Assembly: GCF_020184175.1 (NCBI RefSeq)
Contig: NC_065532.1
Coordinates: forward strand, 12,772,001-12,836,000
Direction: 5' to 3'
DNA length: 64,000 nt
DNA from: Aphis gossypii
Lineage: Eukaryota; Arthropoda; Insecta; Hemiptera; Aphididae
Part shown: piece by piece, positions 27,240 to 41,403 of the stretch
Position numbering within the stretch: position 1 is the first letter of the stretch
Layout: each line of letters starts with the position of its first letter
Notes under the pieces: model-generated
What the model was told of the DNA's origin: nothing
Database searches by the model: none
What the model saw: only the letters and a program-made list of their open reading frames with translations
Made by a program: the position numbers and the translations under genes

Positions 27240-29260
27240 GTAGCGATTTGTGATGGTGCACAACAATATTATATAATGACGTTCAGACGAGATGGAGGAG
27301 ATGACGACGACGACGTCCTTGCAACAGCTGGTGTTTCCGTCTCATAAACCCGAGCGGCCCATAAAGTTCCCGACGACGACCGCCTTCCGCGCAGCCGCGA
27401 CGTTATTATTATTATTATTATAACGCCGCTGCGACGAGCCTATACGAGGTCTCGGGACGGCGAGGGGCGGGGAGGGGCTGTGCTCTCCTTTTCCGACGAC
27501 GACGACGTTACGTAGGTATATATTATTATAATATAGGTACACACACATCGTATATTAAAATTTATTTAACAGCGCGTGTTCCGTAACGACCGCGTCAAGG
27601 ACGGAAAGACCTGTGGAATTTCGTGTCGTCGCTTATGATGTGTCGGACGGGGCTGCGGGCGGTGGACGGTTGCTGGACGAGCGCGGGTCGCGTGATATAC
27701 GATATCGTGTACAGATTATTATTATAATTGTACACACGCGGCGTATATTATTGTATACGCTACAGGTATACGAGCGCACATGGGCGGCGGCGTGTGCGAG
27801 CGGTATGGCCCTGGGATGACGCGTCGTCGTCGAGACCGGAAGCACATTCGGTCGTCGGCGGCGCCGGCGATACGTCACCGTCGTCGCGCGGCGCGCGGTG
27901 AAAGGGTCGTTTGCGCGTTTCGTGACGTCACGACTTGCGTCGCGTATACTACGACTGTAATAATATTATAGTCGTCGGGCAACGAGGAGCGCGTGCCGCC
28001 GAGGCGTTCACGATTTATTATACACAAACGTCAAAATATGATATAACGCGCGACGAGCAGGAATCGTATATTATTATAATAATTGATGTTTAGGCGTAGG
28101 TATACTGCTGTGATATATTTTTGGTTTGCGCGAAATCGAATGAAAAAAATCGCACGTCTCGAAGAAATAGATCCAAATTTTACCCGTGTAGGATCGAAAC
28201 GATCCTAAACGAATACCAAAAAAACGACGAGTATCGCGATAATTTCATTATAATCGGCAGCAGGGGCTCATTATTTTTAGCACCGTTTGGATCGCTGCGG
28301 TGATTGCGATCGACGCGTGTAATAAATATCGCGCTAAACAAAATTCTTTTTCGAATAATATTGCTCTAAGTTTTACAAAAGACGCGACGGTCGTGTAATG
28401 ATCCAATCGATTCGTTTTCATCGCCGACTGTAATAATATTATTATTGTCATTATAGGACATTGTTTTTATTATGATAATAATATTATAATATATCGACGA
28501 CGACGATAATAATAATAATAATAATGTTTGCTCTTTCTCCCGGGCGGAGTATAAACAGTTGGCAATATACAATAATAATATATTATATTATTATTATTAT
28601 ACATCATCGGGATCGTGTCTCGCGCAGTCGAACGTGCGGTGGTGTGTGCGTGGACCGGGAAGACACGTTCGTATGCGGAACGGCGGGCGGGCGGGTAAAC
28701 CGGTGCAGTGGCGAGGGGCGCGCGAGCACACACACACATCGGAGCGGTGGCCATCGACCGACGAGGGAACGGTGGACGGAGGGGGGCCCACTCCGGCGGC
28801 GGTCGACGGGGCAGTGGCGCGGGGCACGGTCAATAGCCGCGTTCGACCTACTTCCTATACGTACGTATATTATATACTATACGCGTACATAAAAAATGTA
28901 CGCGGGCGAGCGATCGGTCGCGCGCGGTGAGCCGCCGCCGTCGTTACGACCGCTCTCGCGAGACGGATTGCGCGCGGTATCAGCGGAGATCGGCGGGACC
29001 CGAAAACGTTGCGCGCGGGTGGGGGGGAGATGCAAAAATTCGCGTGGGTCTCGTCGGATATTATATATTATTATTATTATTATACTCGAGCTCGCGCGCG
29101 CGGTCTTCGTCTTTTCTCGACGGCACGCGGTCACGACGGCGACGAATTTTGACTGATATTTTTGACCGGCACGTAGGCACCGGTGCCGCCCGGGGGCGAG
29201 AGATTTCGATACGTTTCGCTACGCTATATGATATATATATATATACGTATATAATATAAT
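27240..29260. other. 2-kb CpG-rich block, no gene recognised
   Basis: The strongest GC/CpG island in the window, with interspersed (TTA)n/(AAT)n runs (27404, 28506, 28580, 29065). At 27292 an ATG opens 42 codons beginning MEEMTTTTSLQQL and ending in a TTA-repeat-encoded leucine run; at 28140 another opens 22 codons. Neither is recognised. Overlapping open frames on both strands reflect composition. Promoter-like or enhancer-like function is possible but unproven. Confidence 0.5.
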
Positions 29261-29399
29261 ATATATTGGCTGATTTGCCGAATACGCTAACACCCCCTCC
29301 CCCGTTTATTGTTTAACAATGCGTTTACTCGAAATCGATCGAGAATTTTTCGATCATATTTTTAAATATATATACCTATTATGTAGTTGGATATGGGGT

Positions 29400-29595
29400 A
29401 CTATATAATATGATCATCGTTAATGTCATAATTTTTTTGCAAGGATACAACCTATAAAAATTCTATACAAATCTAAATAATTTAAAATAATATGGGTCCT
29501 CGAGCATATTAAAAAATAACAAAAATAAAATTCGAATAAATTCATTGTATATGTAATAAATGGGGGTGAACGTGCTTGATGAATCACCCTGTATA
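29400..29595. mobile_element. MITE right end (fragment)
   Basis: GATGAATCACCCTGTATA, ending at 29595, is the inverted counterpart of the 2308 terminus (21 of 25 matching). The inner part is AT-rich. The other end of this copy is not identifiable, so the left boundary given is only indicative. Confidence 0.35.
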
Positions 29596-32500
29596 TTTAG
29601 CATTCAATACCTGTCAACACTTGTACAGTGGTGTCAATTTGAAATAGGTTTACTTTTTATCCATGGTATTTATCATAATTAAGTGGTATTTTTAAGTCGT
29701 CGTTGTAGGTAATCTTGACAGTTGACATATTAGATTTTCGCACATTCTCGCATTTTATAACACACTAAAATGATGGTTTTCAATTTTGATTAAAAATTAA
29801 AAGAAATTTAAAATTTAAAATAAATAAATATATACATATATGTAAAAAGATCATTTAAAAAAGATACTTTATTTTACTACACTCCAAATAGTTACATTTT
29901 TTTTTTTAATCGGATATGAATATGGCATGTATGTTACGTACCACGTATGTTAATGTCTTAAAAACGTAATTGGATAAAAATAAATCGAACAAGATTTTTA
30001 AAAGTACCTATATTTACTCATTTTATTTTAAAAAATATGATCATCTCCTAATTTTGTCAGCTATTAGCGTAACAATAGGATGGCATTGCGGTTATAATTT
30101 TGTTTTTTCGCAGTTAATTATAATCTATTGTCATGTGCCAGATGAATCTCCAAAAAATTAACAATGCCGAATAATATTTGTATATAAAAAGGGACAAGTA
30201 CCCAATACAATACAAATTGTCCAAAATCAAAATACTCAACGATAGTTCATATTCACATGTGGGGAGGTAGAGGGTTTGTCGTTCCTCCCCCAACTGCTTA
30301 AGAAATAAGAAATAAAAAGTATATAATATTAACTATTTATTGTTATACGCTTGCGTTTGGATGACGAGTGCAATCATTAATATTATATAACTTAGTAAAG
30401 GAAAGGATATTATTTTTACTTGAACAACCTTTTTTTTTTTTTTTTGTAACCATTCTATCATTTTGTATTTAATAACAAATACAAATTATCTTTTCGACTC
30501 TTTCCCTTCCAAGCTAAAATTGTTAACCACTTCAGTGCTCAATCGCGATCATTAAAATATAATGCGATACCCATTATAGTAGGTACACCTTTTACGCAGT
30601 CGAACTATTAAACAGTAGCAACTCACAATAATAATAAATTAAGAATAATCAAATGGCACCATATTATATTGTAATACTTACCTATATATTATTAGAATTA
30701 AGGCTGGAATTTAAATGACTAAAAAATCTAAAAAATGGACTGTTTTGTGAGCACTATTACATTGGGAGAAATGTGTTATCTTCTCGAGACTCGGTCGAGA
30801 TATTTTTATACAAAAACATTATATGTTCATTAGAAAAATTGATTGTAAGAAAATTATTTAAAACCTTGCGAAATGCTCTAAAAATTTAAAAAATGCTCTA
30901 AAAAACTTTAAAAATGTCTAAATAAAATTATTATTAAAATGAACTGCAGATCATCTTAAACACATGAAACGGGACAACAATTTGAGATTTAAAAAAAAAT
31001 TGATTACATATTAAAATCTCAGTCTTAATATTATTATATTATAATATTCAAATTCGTTATGCTCATTCATAAAGTATAATGTATACGTGTAACGCTCGCG
31101 AGCTCTTCAAGTTCAAATCGCCTTCCATGAATCTGTAAAACACAAATGCATAATGCCTTTATATAATAATAACGCCTATAAGCGAAATACCTGCGGTGAT
31201 GCGCGTGTACCTCAGTATAATATAATAATGTTGTACATGGTATATGTGTGCTACGGTAATGAGGGTTGTTGTACTCACGTGCATATATTTATACATAATA
31301 TATGTACGTATTTTTTTTTTTAATGTCTTATATTTGTATATGAACACTGCTTACGCATACGCATCTACATACATGTGCAAAATAATCACCGCGTTCGACA
31401 CCGTATTTTACATTTTACATTATGCGCGAGTGACTCGGGCATTACACCTTTTATTACACGTAATTAATCTATTACGTTTAGCACAATTAATACGTAATGT
31501 GAGGCGTGATTAATCGTTTAAACTCAACACGACCAAATGCAATAAATAATAATAAGCCGATGGCAACGAGTCGTTTTAACGCGATAGATCTTAAAAATAT
31601 TATATTCGTGTATTATGCGGTATATATCTATAGTTTATGTATACTGCAACTAAATGAGTGATGAAAATACCCTGAATCGTTCCTTCCCTATTCACCAACA
31701 TAAGTATTATTTCAGAGTGGTTTTTATTGAGGCGAAATTTCTAAAACCACATGTCATTTGGAAGAAACTTATATAAACAATACTAATAGGTATGTATTAA
31801 AGAATAATTTGGACGAGCTTATCCATAATATTATATACATAGCATTTGGCAAAAATGTATAATATGTTAATATGTAAACCCAACATGTATAATACAGGTC
31901 ACAGGAGATGGTAGTTTGTATCTTCAATAAGTGCATTTAAGTGAGTATAAAATCATTATAATCTACTCCAAAATATTAAAAAAAAAAACAATATAGTAAT
32001 TTATGCGACATCATCCACACCTATAAACATTAATTTTAGAGCTCTACAACACGTCGAAAAACCAAATGGTACCTATAATATGCAATTCGCACCATACTTT
32101 CAATTTCAAATGTCGGAATTCATCTAATAAATTTACCGAGTTTACATCAGTTAAAGAATGCTGTAATGATAATAATTAATTATCTTATATGTCCGATATA
32201 AAACTGTTGTATTCTATACTAATAATAAAATATAAGATAGTAATGAAACCGATTATTCGTCTATGTCTCTCGTCTAATCTATTTTTGAGTATACACTAAT
32301 AACACTAAACGGTCTAAACGTTTAGATGTGTTAAAGATTATTTCCTTTACAAAAATTATCAATTTATTATCCAGAATCCAATTATCGAATAGTTGAATAG
32401 TATGTATCCTGATATTATTTACAGTTAATCCGAATTAATCGTGTAGATTCTCGCGTTTCTTAAGAAAATTCTATTTTTTTTTCCAAAATGAACAGATAAA

Positions 32501-32771
32501 ACTATTGGTGACATTTATTTAAGTACCAGAGATAATTGACAAAGATTTATTATTATGTATTTATAAATTATACAATGTACATACAAGAAATTCAAGAAAT
32601 CTAATATCTAAAAATACATTAATACGATGGCCGATGCTGATGTACTGTTAGAAAAAGTGGTAAATTAGTTTTTTAAACGTATTTGTTTTAGATACATAAT
32701 ACATTACGTATATTAATATATACATATTATATTAAATAAGTAATAATATATATTACACCACTTAAAGAGTA

Positions 32772-33012
32772 TACCACTTAAACCAGTGAACCAAGTAATT
32801 TCTCCGGAGGAGGGGGGAGGGTGATAACGTCCTCTACTCCTTGAATAATTTATCAACAATCCAGCGCACCTGTATGCCAAAAAAATTAACAAAAATTGGA
32901 ACGTCATGCAATTTGGACACTCCTGTAAAAGGTAGCGGACAATTCGAAGTTTGGCCAGATTCCTCTAAAAATGGTATGTAATTTGGACCTTTTTTATATG
33001 TAATTAAAATAC
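32772..33012. other. orphan exon-like or TE-relic segment
   Basis: On the + strand a frame is open from about 32800 to a donor-like AAATG|GTATGT near 32972 and has coding-like usage (TPVKGSGQFEVWPDSSKNG). On the - strand 33010-32834 is equally open and ends in a stop after DKLFKE. Neither reading matches a family I know. A decayed transposon or retrogene fragment is the simplest explanation. Confidence 0.15.
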
Positions 33013-34870
33013 AGCTTATAATAATCCAAACCTGTAATTTATTTGCACTATATATGTATATATCAATCATTGAAGTCTTGTAGAATCATATAGTTAGCGA
33101 AAATATTAAATTAGTTCTATATTTGTCGTAGGTATATCCATGTAATAATGTCTATATAACTTTAGCTTTAAATATACGTACCTATTCTGCAACATAAATA
33201 TTTTTAAGGCTGATTGGTAATTTAATAAAACGGAGAAGCATACACAAAATGTATACATAATACCAAAAAAAAAAGTGTTGTGGCTTACAATAAATTAAAG
33301 CTTTAAACAGGGGAAACTGCCACACCTCCTCACACAAGATTAAACCTGTGACTTAAACACGTTAAATTATATAATGTATAATAATATGATAAATACGCCT
33401 TGCCATATCAAATAATTACGATAATGTCTAATGCTTCAAATGTCAATTTCAATAATTTCATGACATGTTGTACGTATGATAAACGCTTCATTTGAAAAAA
33501 TGTCCAAAAACGTTTATAAGTGCGGATACCTATGTATATTTTAAAACAAAAAACACTGAGGTCAAGCCGACGTTTAGTTAAAATGCGTTTTAAAAATATA
33601 TTTACGTGTAAACAAAATATTTTTTTGACACAACGCCAAGTTTAATATAATATATCCGTTGAAACGTTTGCGAGCCACAGGTGTATTATAAGTACGCATA
33701 ATAAACACGTGATACCTGCATAATATTATTGTAATAACGCAGAACGTTTATTTTTAAACGTTACACCCGAGTTATTTTATTATTTTATATAATGGGTCAA
33801 GGAAGCACTGCGTTGCGCGCGTAATTATAAAATAATACTATTTATAATTTTTGATTTTTGTTTGTAAATTGAATCGATAATTTGCTCGGCGTTCCAGCGA
33901 TCATCATCGTGACGTAACGAATGCGTACGCTTCGGACACTATTGTTATAATATTATAATTTATAACATATTATAATAGGTAGCATAAAATATTTTGTCTC
34001 TATTATACACGATCATATTTTTGTACGTATAATATATATATATTATAATGTATGTATATTATATAGCAATACACTGGTCGTGTTTCGAAATTATACTATT
34101 AGAATCGGCATTATAATCACAAGTCGTATTATAGTCACGACCCACAGATCATTTCCTATAATTTGAGTTTGGTTCTTTTTTTCGATCCACGGATTATAAT
34201 ATCATTCGCATCTATTCATCATATACACATAACACGACGCATTCGTATAATATAATTTTATTCGTTCGTGGTTCGTCCGTTTGCGTGCCATCCGAACGTA
34301 GGTACACATAATATTATAATAGTTTTCCTCTGAAATAAATTGCGATAGATAACGTGCAACCACCTGCGCAGACTTTTCAATGCACGCCGCGGGATGGGGC
34401 GCTGCACATCGTACAGGTATTTTGTGCAATATTGTGCGTTGTACAATAATAATATTATGTCACCACTATAATATTATGGCCTATACGGGGTAGTGTATTG
34501 TAATATTCCGTACATTACATCACAATATTTATAGGGGATGAACAGATGAAGCCGTTACAGCGTATTATGTCGCGATAAATTATAATCTTTATATTATGTA
34601 CCATACAATGCATCACACTGTTGCTGTGAGAAATGTCTACGCGAACGGTTTGTGATTTATACGACTGATATACCACGAATATATATACATCGTATTTATG
34701 GTTATAATTTTCCGTCGATGCGCTTTTTAGTAATGTAAAACGATTTGATTAATATAATATATAAATAGCTACAAACGGCCCGGACGAGAATAATATAATA
34801 TTATTATATAAACATCATCGTTTTGGTAGTGTTTCGAAATCGTGAGCCTCTCCGCGTATATAATATTAGG

Positions 34871-35129
34871 TGTACGATTCTCGCGAGGTCATCTGCGAAA
34901 CGTCAAAATATGCACTAGCTCGCAAGAAGCCACTCGTCGACACTGCGGGGGACAGGGGGGTCAAGGACCGGTTTCTATGTCAAATTCAATTCGAAACACA
35001 CATCTTCAACGCGTTTGAAGTTTTCGTGAATTTGACCCCTTTGTATTGTTGCGTGGCACCCGGCAAATTCGTCATATTCCAAAAGTCGGTACGATCCGTG
35101 CACACCTGTACGGGCGTGTGTTTAGGGTA
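34871..35129 (+). other. exon-like GC-richer island of unknown identity
   Basis: Bounded by an acceptor-like ATATTAG and a donor-like TTTAGG|GTAAGG (about 35128), with 86 open codons between them. The reading contains runs such as FNAFEVFVNLTPLYCCVAPG but no family I recognise. The complementary strand is open for 65 codons over much of the same stretch, so strand is uncertain. It contains AGGTCA/GGGTCA half-sites at 34886, 34958 and 35033. Isolated exon, gene relic and regulatory element are all possible. Confidence 0.25.
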
Positions 35130-35823
35130 AGGAACGCATTGTGCAGTTAAGCATAATGAAAGTATTGTACATTTAATGACCATCGCGAATTTTTACATGG
35201 AAATAATATTGCGTATAGGTATTATATTAATACTATGTTCGAGAGGAGGTTTTTCTCTCGCGTGATTAAAATAATATGAGTATAGGGTCTATCTATGGCC
35301 GATATAGGCGTATACCTTTGGACGGTACGTAATAGAAAATTAAAACGTACAAAATTAAAACAAATTGTAAAATTATTACGCTATAGAAACGAATATGTTT
35401 GTACAGCAGAACATTTTTACGACAAGTTATTAAACAGTATGCATATCATATATTATATTATTACGTCTTATAAAAATTATTTTACTTTTTTACTCGTTGT
35501 TTCGTATTTAATAAATTATTAACTTACTCGTGATACTTCAAATTGATCGAATTTTCCTAAACGCAGCATTTCAATTATACATCCTACTGACTACTATATA
35601 AGTATAAACGTATACATATTAAAATATTACTATCTGTATAATGTGTGTATACATACTATATACATATTATGATTATTATTATAATATGTTTCTCTAAAGC
35701 GGAAGATGAACTATGTAGTGGAGACATAGGGCACTATCTTATCGTTTTACATAATATATTACATATTTACATTGTTTGTTTTATTTAAATCCTTGTCGGC
35801 AGTCACTCTCCTTCTCTTTCTCT

Positions 35824-35841
35824 TACTATCTCTATCTTTCT

Positions 35842-35875
<34 letters not shown>

Positions 35876-35888
35876 TTCTCTCTCTCTA
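35824..35888. repeat. CT-rich microsatellite
   Basis: Imperfect then perfect (CT)n tract with core at about 35843-35872. Such GAGA-type tracts can bind GAGA-factor-like proteins; no adjacent gene is seen. Confidence 0.9.
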
Positions 35889-37043
35889 TATATGTATATA
35901 TATAATACTAAACCAAGGAACATTAAAATTTGTGAATATTAAAAATTAAAATGTATGAGTTATTACTTACCTAATATGTATTAATAACGCAAACGCAGAC
36001 TAACGGTATACTTAGATATTAATTATGTTATAAAGTCTTTAAAGATGCAGAAATTCCCAACGCTTGAGGAATATTAGAATTTTTTTATTATTATAACCTT
36101 ATTAGTATAAAATTATACAATACATTGTACACAAATTATTTTTCCTGGCTTTTAGAAAATATCATAAATCGTTTTTTTTATTATTTTTGAAATTCATCTA
36201 TGTTCAACTATATCAAGTACAATTTTGTTTTAAAGTCGATTTTAATTTCTGTATACAAGACTTTCTAAAATAATTTAAAAAGTGCAACTAACATTAATTT
36301 GATACAATTTCATTATTTTAAAGAAAATTGTTAATCATTCATACCTATATTTACTATATTGTATTATATTTTTGGATTAAAGATAACATTAAATCTGAGT
36401 AATAGCTCGGAAGTCTTATCCCGGAGCATTGACTTCAGATATACTACGTGGGTGTTGCGGCTCTGGCTACATGATACTTAAAAATTACGAGCTTCAATAA
36501 TCGCATCTAATAATGCATAATATTATATCGCTCTGATCTGCATGCAGTAGAGTTTAAGAAGCCAAGAAGCGTACAAGACAAGTGCTATGCGTATTTGCAA
36601 CTCTACGCAGATTACGAGCCGTTTGAAATCAGTCCATCGGTTGTATACATATAAAGGGTTATAAAAAATAGATTTATTACATCATTATTAGTTAAGGTTT
36701 TTAGGAGATTTCAAGACAGCCAGCGGCAATCCATCATTTATCAATTTATCACGGAATATATAGATCATACTGGCATACTGCAGACCAATTATACTATAGG
36801 CGACACGAGGTAAATAATAAAACAATAATATATTTATAAATATATAATGTTTTTGTAGAAACGAGTGTTTGGTTGTGAGGGAGGGGGTGTAAACACAAAG
36901 AATCATTCACAGGGCTTAAATACGACACCACGTGTGGATAATGCATAGTATATTAGTATGTATATATATAGATATTATAATACCTGTACTCACATATTCG
37001 TCGTCTGTGAATACACATTATACTCACACACACACATACACAA

Positions 37044-37050
<7 letters not shown>

Positions 37051-37075
<25 letters not shown>
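37051..37075. repeat. (AAT)n microsatellite
   Basis: Eight AAT/TAA units directly before the G-rich block at 37.1 kb. Confidence 0.9.
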
Positions 37076-37085
37076 GGTTCAACGG

Positions 37086-37580
37086 CTGGTAGGGCGGGGG
37101 GAGGGGGGGCAGAGGCCAGTTATGGTCAGCTTGAAAGGCAAAGGGTTAACGAACTCCGAAAATAAGTTGGAACCACTTATTAGTGTGTGTGTATATGTAT
37201 ATTATGTATATGATGTAAAGACTCGTTGCCGGCACAAATCTGGGAAGGAGTTAGACCGTCGTCAGTGGGGGGTGGGGTGGGTGATAGGGGAAGAGGTGGC
37301 GGTGGCAGTCTTGTAGAGAAGGGAGAGGACTGTGAATGATGGGAGGGGAGGATGAGGTGGTGGTGATAGGAGAGGAGCGGTTCGGTATAGTGGAGGGCGC
37401 AGATAGCGGGGGTAAGGGGTATACGAACATATACGTTATATGTGTGTATAATACATATACCCAATATTATTAGACATAACGTAATTTATGTCCGTGGTGG
37501 TACCCCGCTTTCGGTTAGGGGGGGTAAAATCAGTGGTAGTGGGGGTCCCGACGGAGAGGGGAGAGCGCTGCGACGACGGT
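37086..37580. other. G-rich block with G-quadruplex motifs
   Basis: For about 500 bp the + strand is strongly G/purine-rich. A canonical four-run G-quadruplex motif lies at 37267-37290 (G6-T-G4-T-G3-TGATA-G4), and long G runs occur at 37092-37109 and 37508-37515. No gene is recognised; open frames here follow the composition. Confidence 0.7.
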
Positions 37581-40500
37581 ATATACCTTAAGGTACCTAT
37601 ATGCAATACGACCGTCAGACAGACTTACCGGTGCCCCACCACCGACGGGCATGAGTATACAATAATAATAATAATAATAATACGAGTATACGCAGCACAC
37701 GCACGGCCGCCGCGGTGGACACAAAGGACACGCCTCTGATACGCTAAATAAATATACAAACACAATTATGTAGGTATATGTATATTTATGTTTGTTTTAT
37801 GTGTATAATTATATATAATCTATATTAAATATAATGCGGTATTACATAGATTTGACTTAAACGTTCGCATCTTGTCAGTGTTGCGTGCTTTAGGTGCCTT
37901 TACTATACAACGATGGCAAAAGTTCAATTTTTAATAATCCCCCCCCCCCTAACTTATCTGCGCACGTGCGTTGTTACACGTATACCTGCAGTGTCGCGAT
38001 GGTAATATAATATATTATTATAAATGTCGACTCGAAACGTTTTCGACGGTATTTCTGCAGGCAGCGATAGTGTAGTACCTATATATACATAGTATATACA
38101 TAGTTTTTGAAAAATTCACGACTTACATCAGTTTGACCAATAGCTATTACAAAATAAATTATAATATGTACCTATTATAATTGTTGTATTAGACTTTAAA
38201 ATGTTGTACTATACTTATATGTCACAAATTATGTTGTACACCGAAATTAACATTCGAAGATTATTCAGAATTTCTGACGGTTGCGCACCTACCTATATAT
38301 ATCTAATAATTAGCACCAACAACCTATTAGGTACTCGAATATTATAATTATTATTATTAGGTATTTTTTTTTCTGATTACATATTTACGTAATAACTAAT
38401 AAGTAACAATATATAACATCAAATTATTACTATGTAAATAATGAAATTTATACTCTATACACATACGGATTTCATGAAAATTCTTTTATGGGTTTAATAT
38501 AATGCATGCATCATAAATATAATCTAGACTCAAGAGTCAATTCATTTATTAACAAAAGATATGGCTAGAAAATAATATGAAAATATAACACTTCGGATTA
38601 AAAGTTTGTCCTCAATAATTACATCCAATTATCCTAACCTATGATATTATTAGGATTAAATTATACATAAAATCAATTTTAATCACGAATGGAGTATTAT
38701 ATCTTGTTTCGTGTTGTAATTTTAATTCCTAACCTATACCGGCTATACCTAATTAATAATAATTATTGTCCAAGTATAATAGTTAAGAGTTAAACCTACC
38801 AGCTGCCATTAGGTATATACGAGTATAATATATAATAATATAAGATATGTGTATTTACATTATAGTAATAATAATTATTGTATATAGTTATGTATTTGTG
38901 CTATTTATGTCCAGAAAAAAATATTTGAACACTGTAAAAAGTAAAAAATCACATCATAAGTATCTATAAACGATATAACATCATATGAAACACATCACAT
39001 AATTGGTTCGTACAAAGGAGTAGAAAAAAGAATATATTGCGTGTATGATGTTGGTATCTCGTGCGGTGACTGACCGACCTACAAGAGAATGTCTTCCGTC
39101 TTCCCGTCTCTCGTATTGTACTTGTGACTTGTAAGTCAGTGCACTTACAATCGCAAATTTTGATTGATTCGGCTAACGCGCACGGTACATATTATATTAC
39201 TTCGTAAGTAATGATGTCTGATGGCGAGATAACATTAAAAGCGTACTATATCATTATTTTAAATATACTTACGTGTGTGGTAAAATATTATTGTCTAGGA
39301 CCTAGGTAGTAGGTAATTGGTTGTAGGTATATATAAAAGAGGTAAATTTTAAATGTTTAAAACAAAAAATTTTGTAATAGGCTGGCTAATATTATAGCGA
39401 GTTTATTTTACACAAATTTCAAAATTTTGATTTATAAATTCATAAGTATTTTGAAAAAATATAGAATTAATTTCTAATTATTTTTAAATGCACATTACAT
39501 TATTAATCGATTTCAATTCAGTAAGATAAAATTTTAAAAATATATATTTATTATAATTAAAAAATAATTAGTATCTATATTTTTTTTTAAAGTATACTAT
39601 ACTTTGGAATAATAGATGTAATCAAATATTTTGTAATAAACTATTATACGCCCAGACGAAATATGTATATATATTATATACATAATGATAATACATAATA
39701 TATTTCATTTTTCAGCGTTCGATATATGAATTAATTTATCGTTTAGCCTATTAATAACTTATTCTATATAAATAAAATATAATGTTTTTTACGTTTCAGA
39801 TAATTGATTGTTATATTAATTTATTTAAACATCTGAAATAGTAGACAAATGGATGAATATATCTATTTAAAAAGTTAATGTATTATATTGAATATGCATG
39901 CTGTTATTACGTGTTAATTGTTTAAATTAATTCTGATGAAATAACTGCATTAAGACAAAAAATGTAAAATAAATTTGTATATTATCGCATAGTATAGCCA
40001 ACAGGTTTTCTATTTTAATATAATATTATTATAATGTACAAAGCCCAGTATTGTTTTTTTAGGTTGAGAGTGGGTTGAACATCATGGTGTTTTGTGTGTC
40101 TACAGACGTATAGACCACAAACACTTTTCGGGTCTGGCCCAAAAATAGAATTCGAAATTAACATTTAAATGTGAACGAAATTAAATTTAATAGGTAATTA
40201 TAATTTTTTTATTGTATTAATTTACTCATTTTTGTAGTTATCATTACTTACAAGTATTTTATGTACTAGATTAGTTTTATTTTTAATGACGTGGAAATTA
40301 TATTACATTAGCACACAAATGCACGCACCATTGCAGATATAATTTTGAGTTTATAAGTAAGTAAGCTTAATAATATAAAGTTTAATATCTATTTTAAAAC
40401 AAGTATATTTGTATATCAGTTGTATTTTTTTTAAGAATTCAATTTATTTTTAAGGTTAAAATTGTAAACCATTAGGCTTGATGTTAACAATGCTATCAGT

Positions 40501-41403
40501 TCGTATCTGCAGCAGTATACACGATACTATTAATCCTGCTAAATTCGTACATTACCTATTCATTACCATTTGCGATGAGTAAATACAATGTATGGGATAA
40601 ATGATATTGAAAAATAGAGTTCCGTGCGACTGTAAAAAAATTTTGTTGCATTCGATTCCCTCCCGAAAACTAGTCTAAAATAAGTTACAGTACATGCGGT
40701 AGAATATATAGTACGTTTATTAATTAGAAAGTCAGTAATCTTCATGATATATAGTAAGAATATTTTAGAGTAGTTTTTTTAATTTAATATATAAAATAAA
40801 ATATATTATCATAAAAGAAAATGAGCCATAAGTCATAAACTACATTAAAATATTCGCTGTTTACATTACATCCTGATCGAACTATAGGGTTACAGACTTT
40901 CTGATTACCACACTATTTAATTATGAGTACATCGATATTCTTGAATTTTAAATACCTAATATTATTTTAAATTATCGTTTTTGAATTTTAATCATTTTTT
41001 TCGTTAATAAATGTTTGATGGGATCAGCATATTTTTTAATTGTTTTGAATTAGTATGTATTAATAAATTATGTTTATGTAAATACTTTATACATTTATTT
41101 TAATCTATTTTTTAAAAATAAGTTATAGCGCTTATAAATTGAATAAAATAAATTATATGCTCGAGTTTTATATAAAAAAAAAAAATTATAAAAGGTATTA
41201 TAAGTCGTTACGGTCATCGTTACGGAATGTATTTTCGTTCGATATAATATAATTCAAGTATACATAAGTGCGCATTATTATTTGTAAGATCACATAATAA
41301 TAATATAGTGGTGGCTTGTCAAAATGTAAGTCTATTATTTATTTACTTTTTCGGTGTAAAGTATGTCACACAATGGCCATTATCGTTTTATCGAACGGCC
41401 ATA

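Larger units (their letters stand above)
20035..27240. other. intergenic, AT-rich
   Basis: Apart from the exon-like island at 20.9 kb and the GT array at 24.1 kb I see nothing supportable. A CAT-rich patch (CACCATCACCATCACC) occurs near 22510. Confidence 0.55.

Noticed and set aside
28470..29259. Many overlapping frames of 80-120 codons on both strands
   Set aside because: GC-rich, stop-poor sequence with TTA/AAT repeats; all frames are equally open, so none is favoured.
31095..31125. GTTCAAATC tRNA-like box B
   Set aside because: No box A at the right distance and no cloverleaf arms; no tRNA was supportable anywhere in the window.
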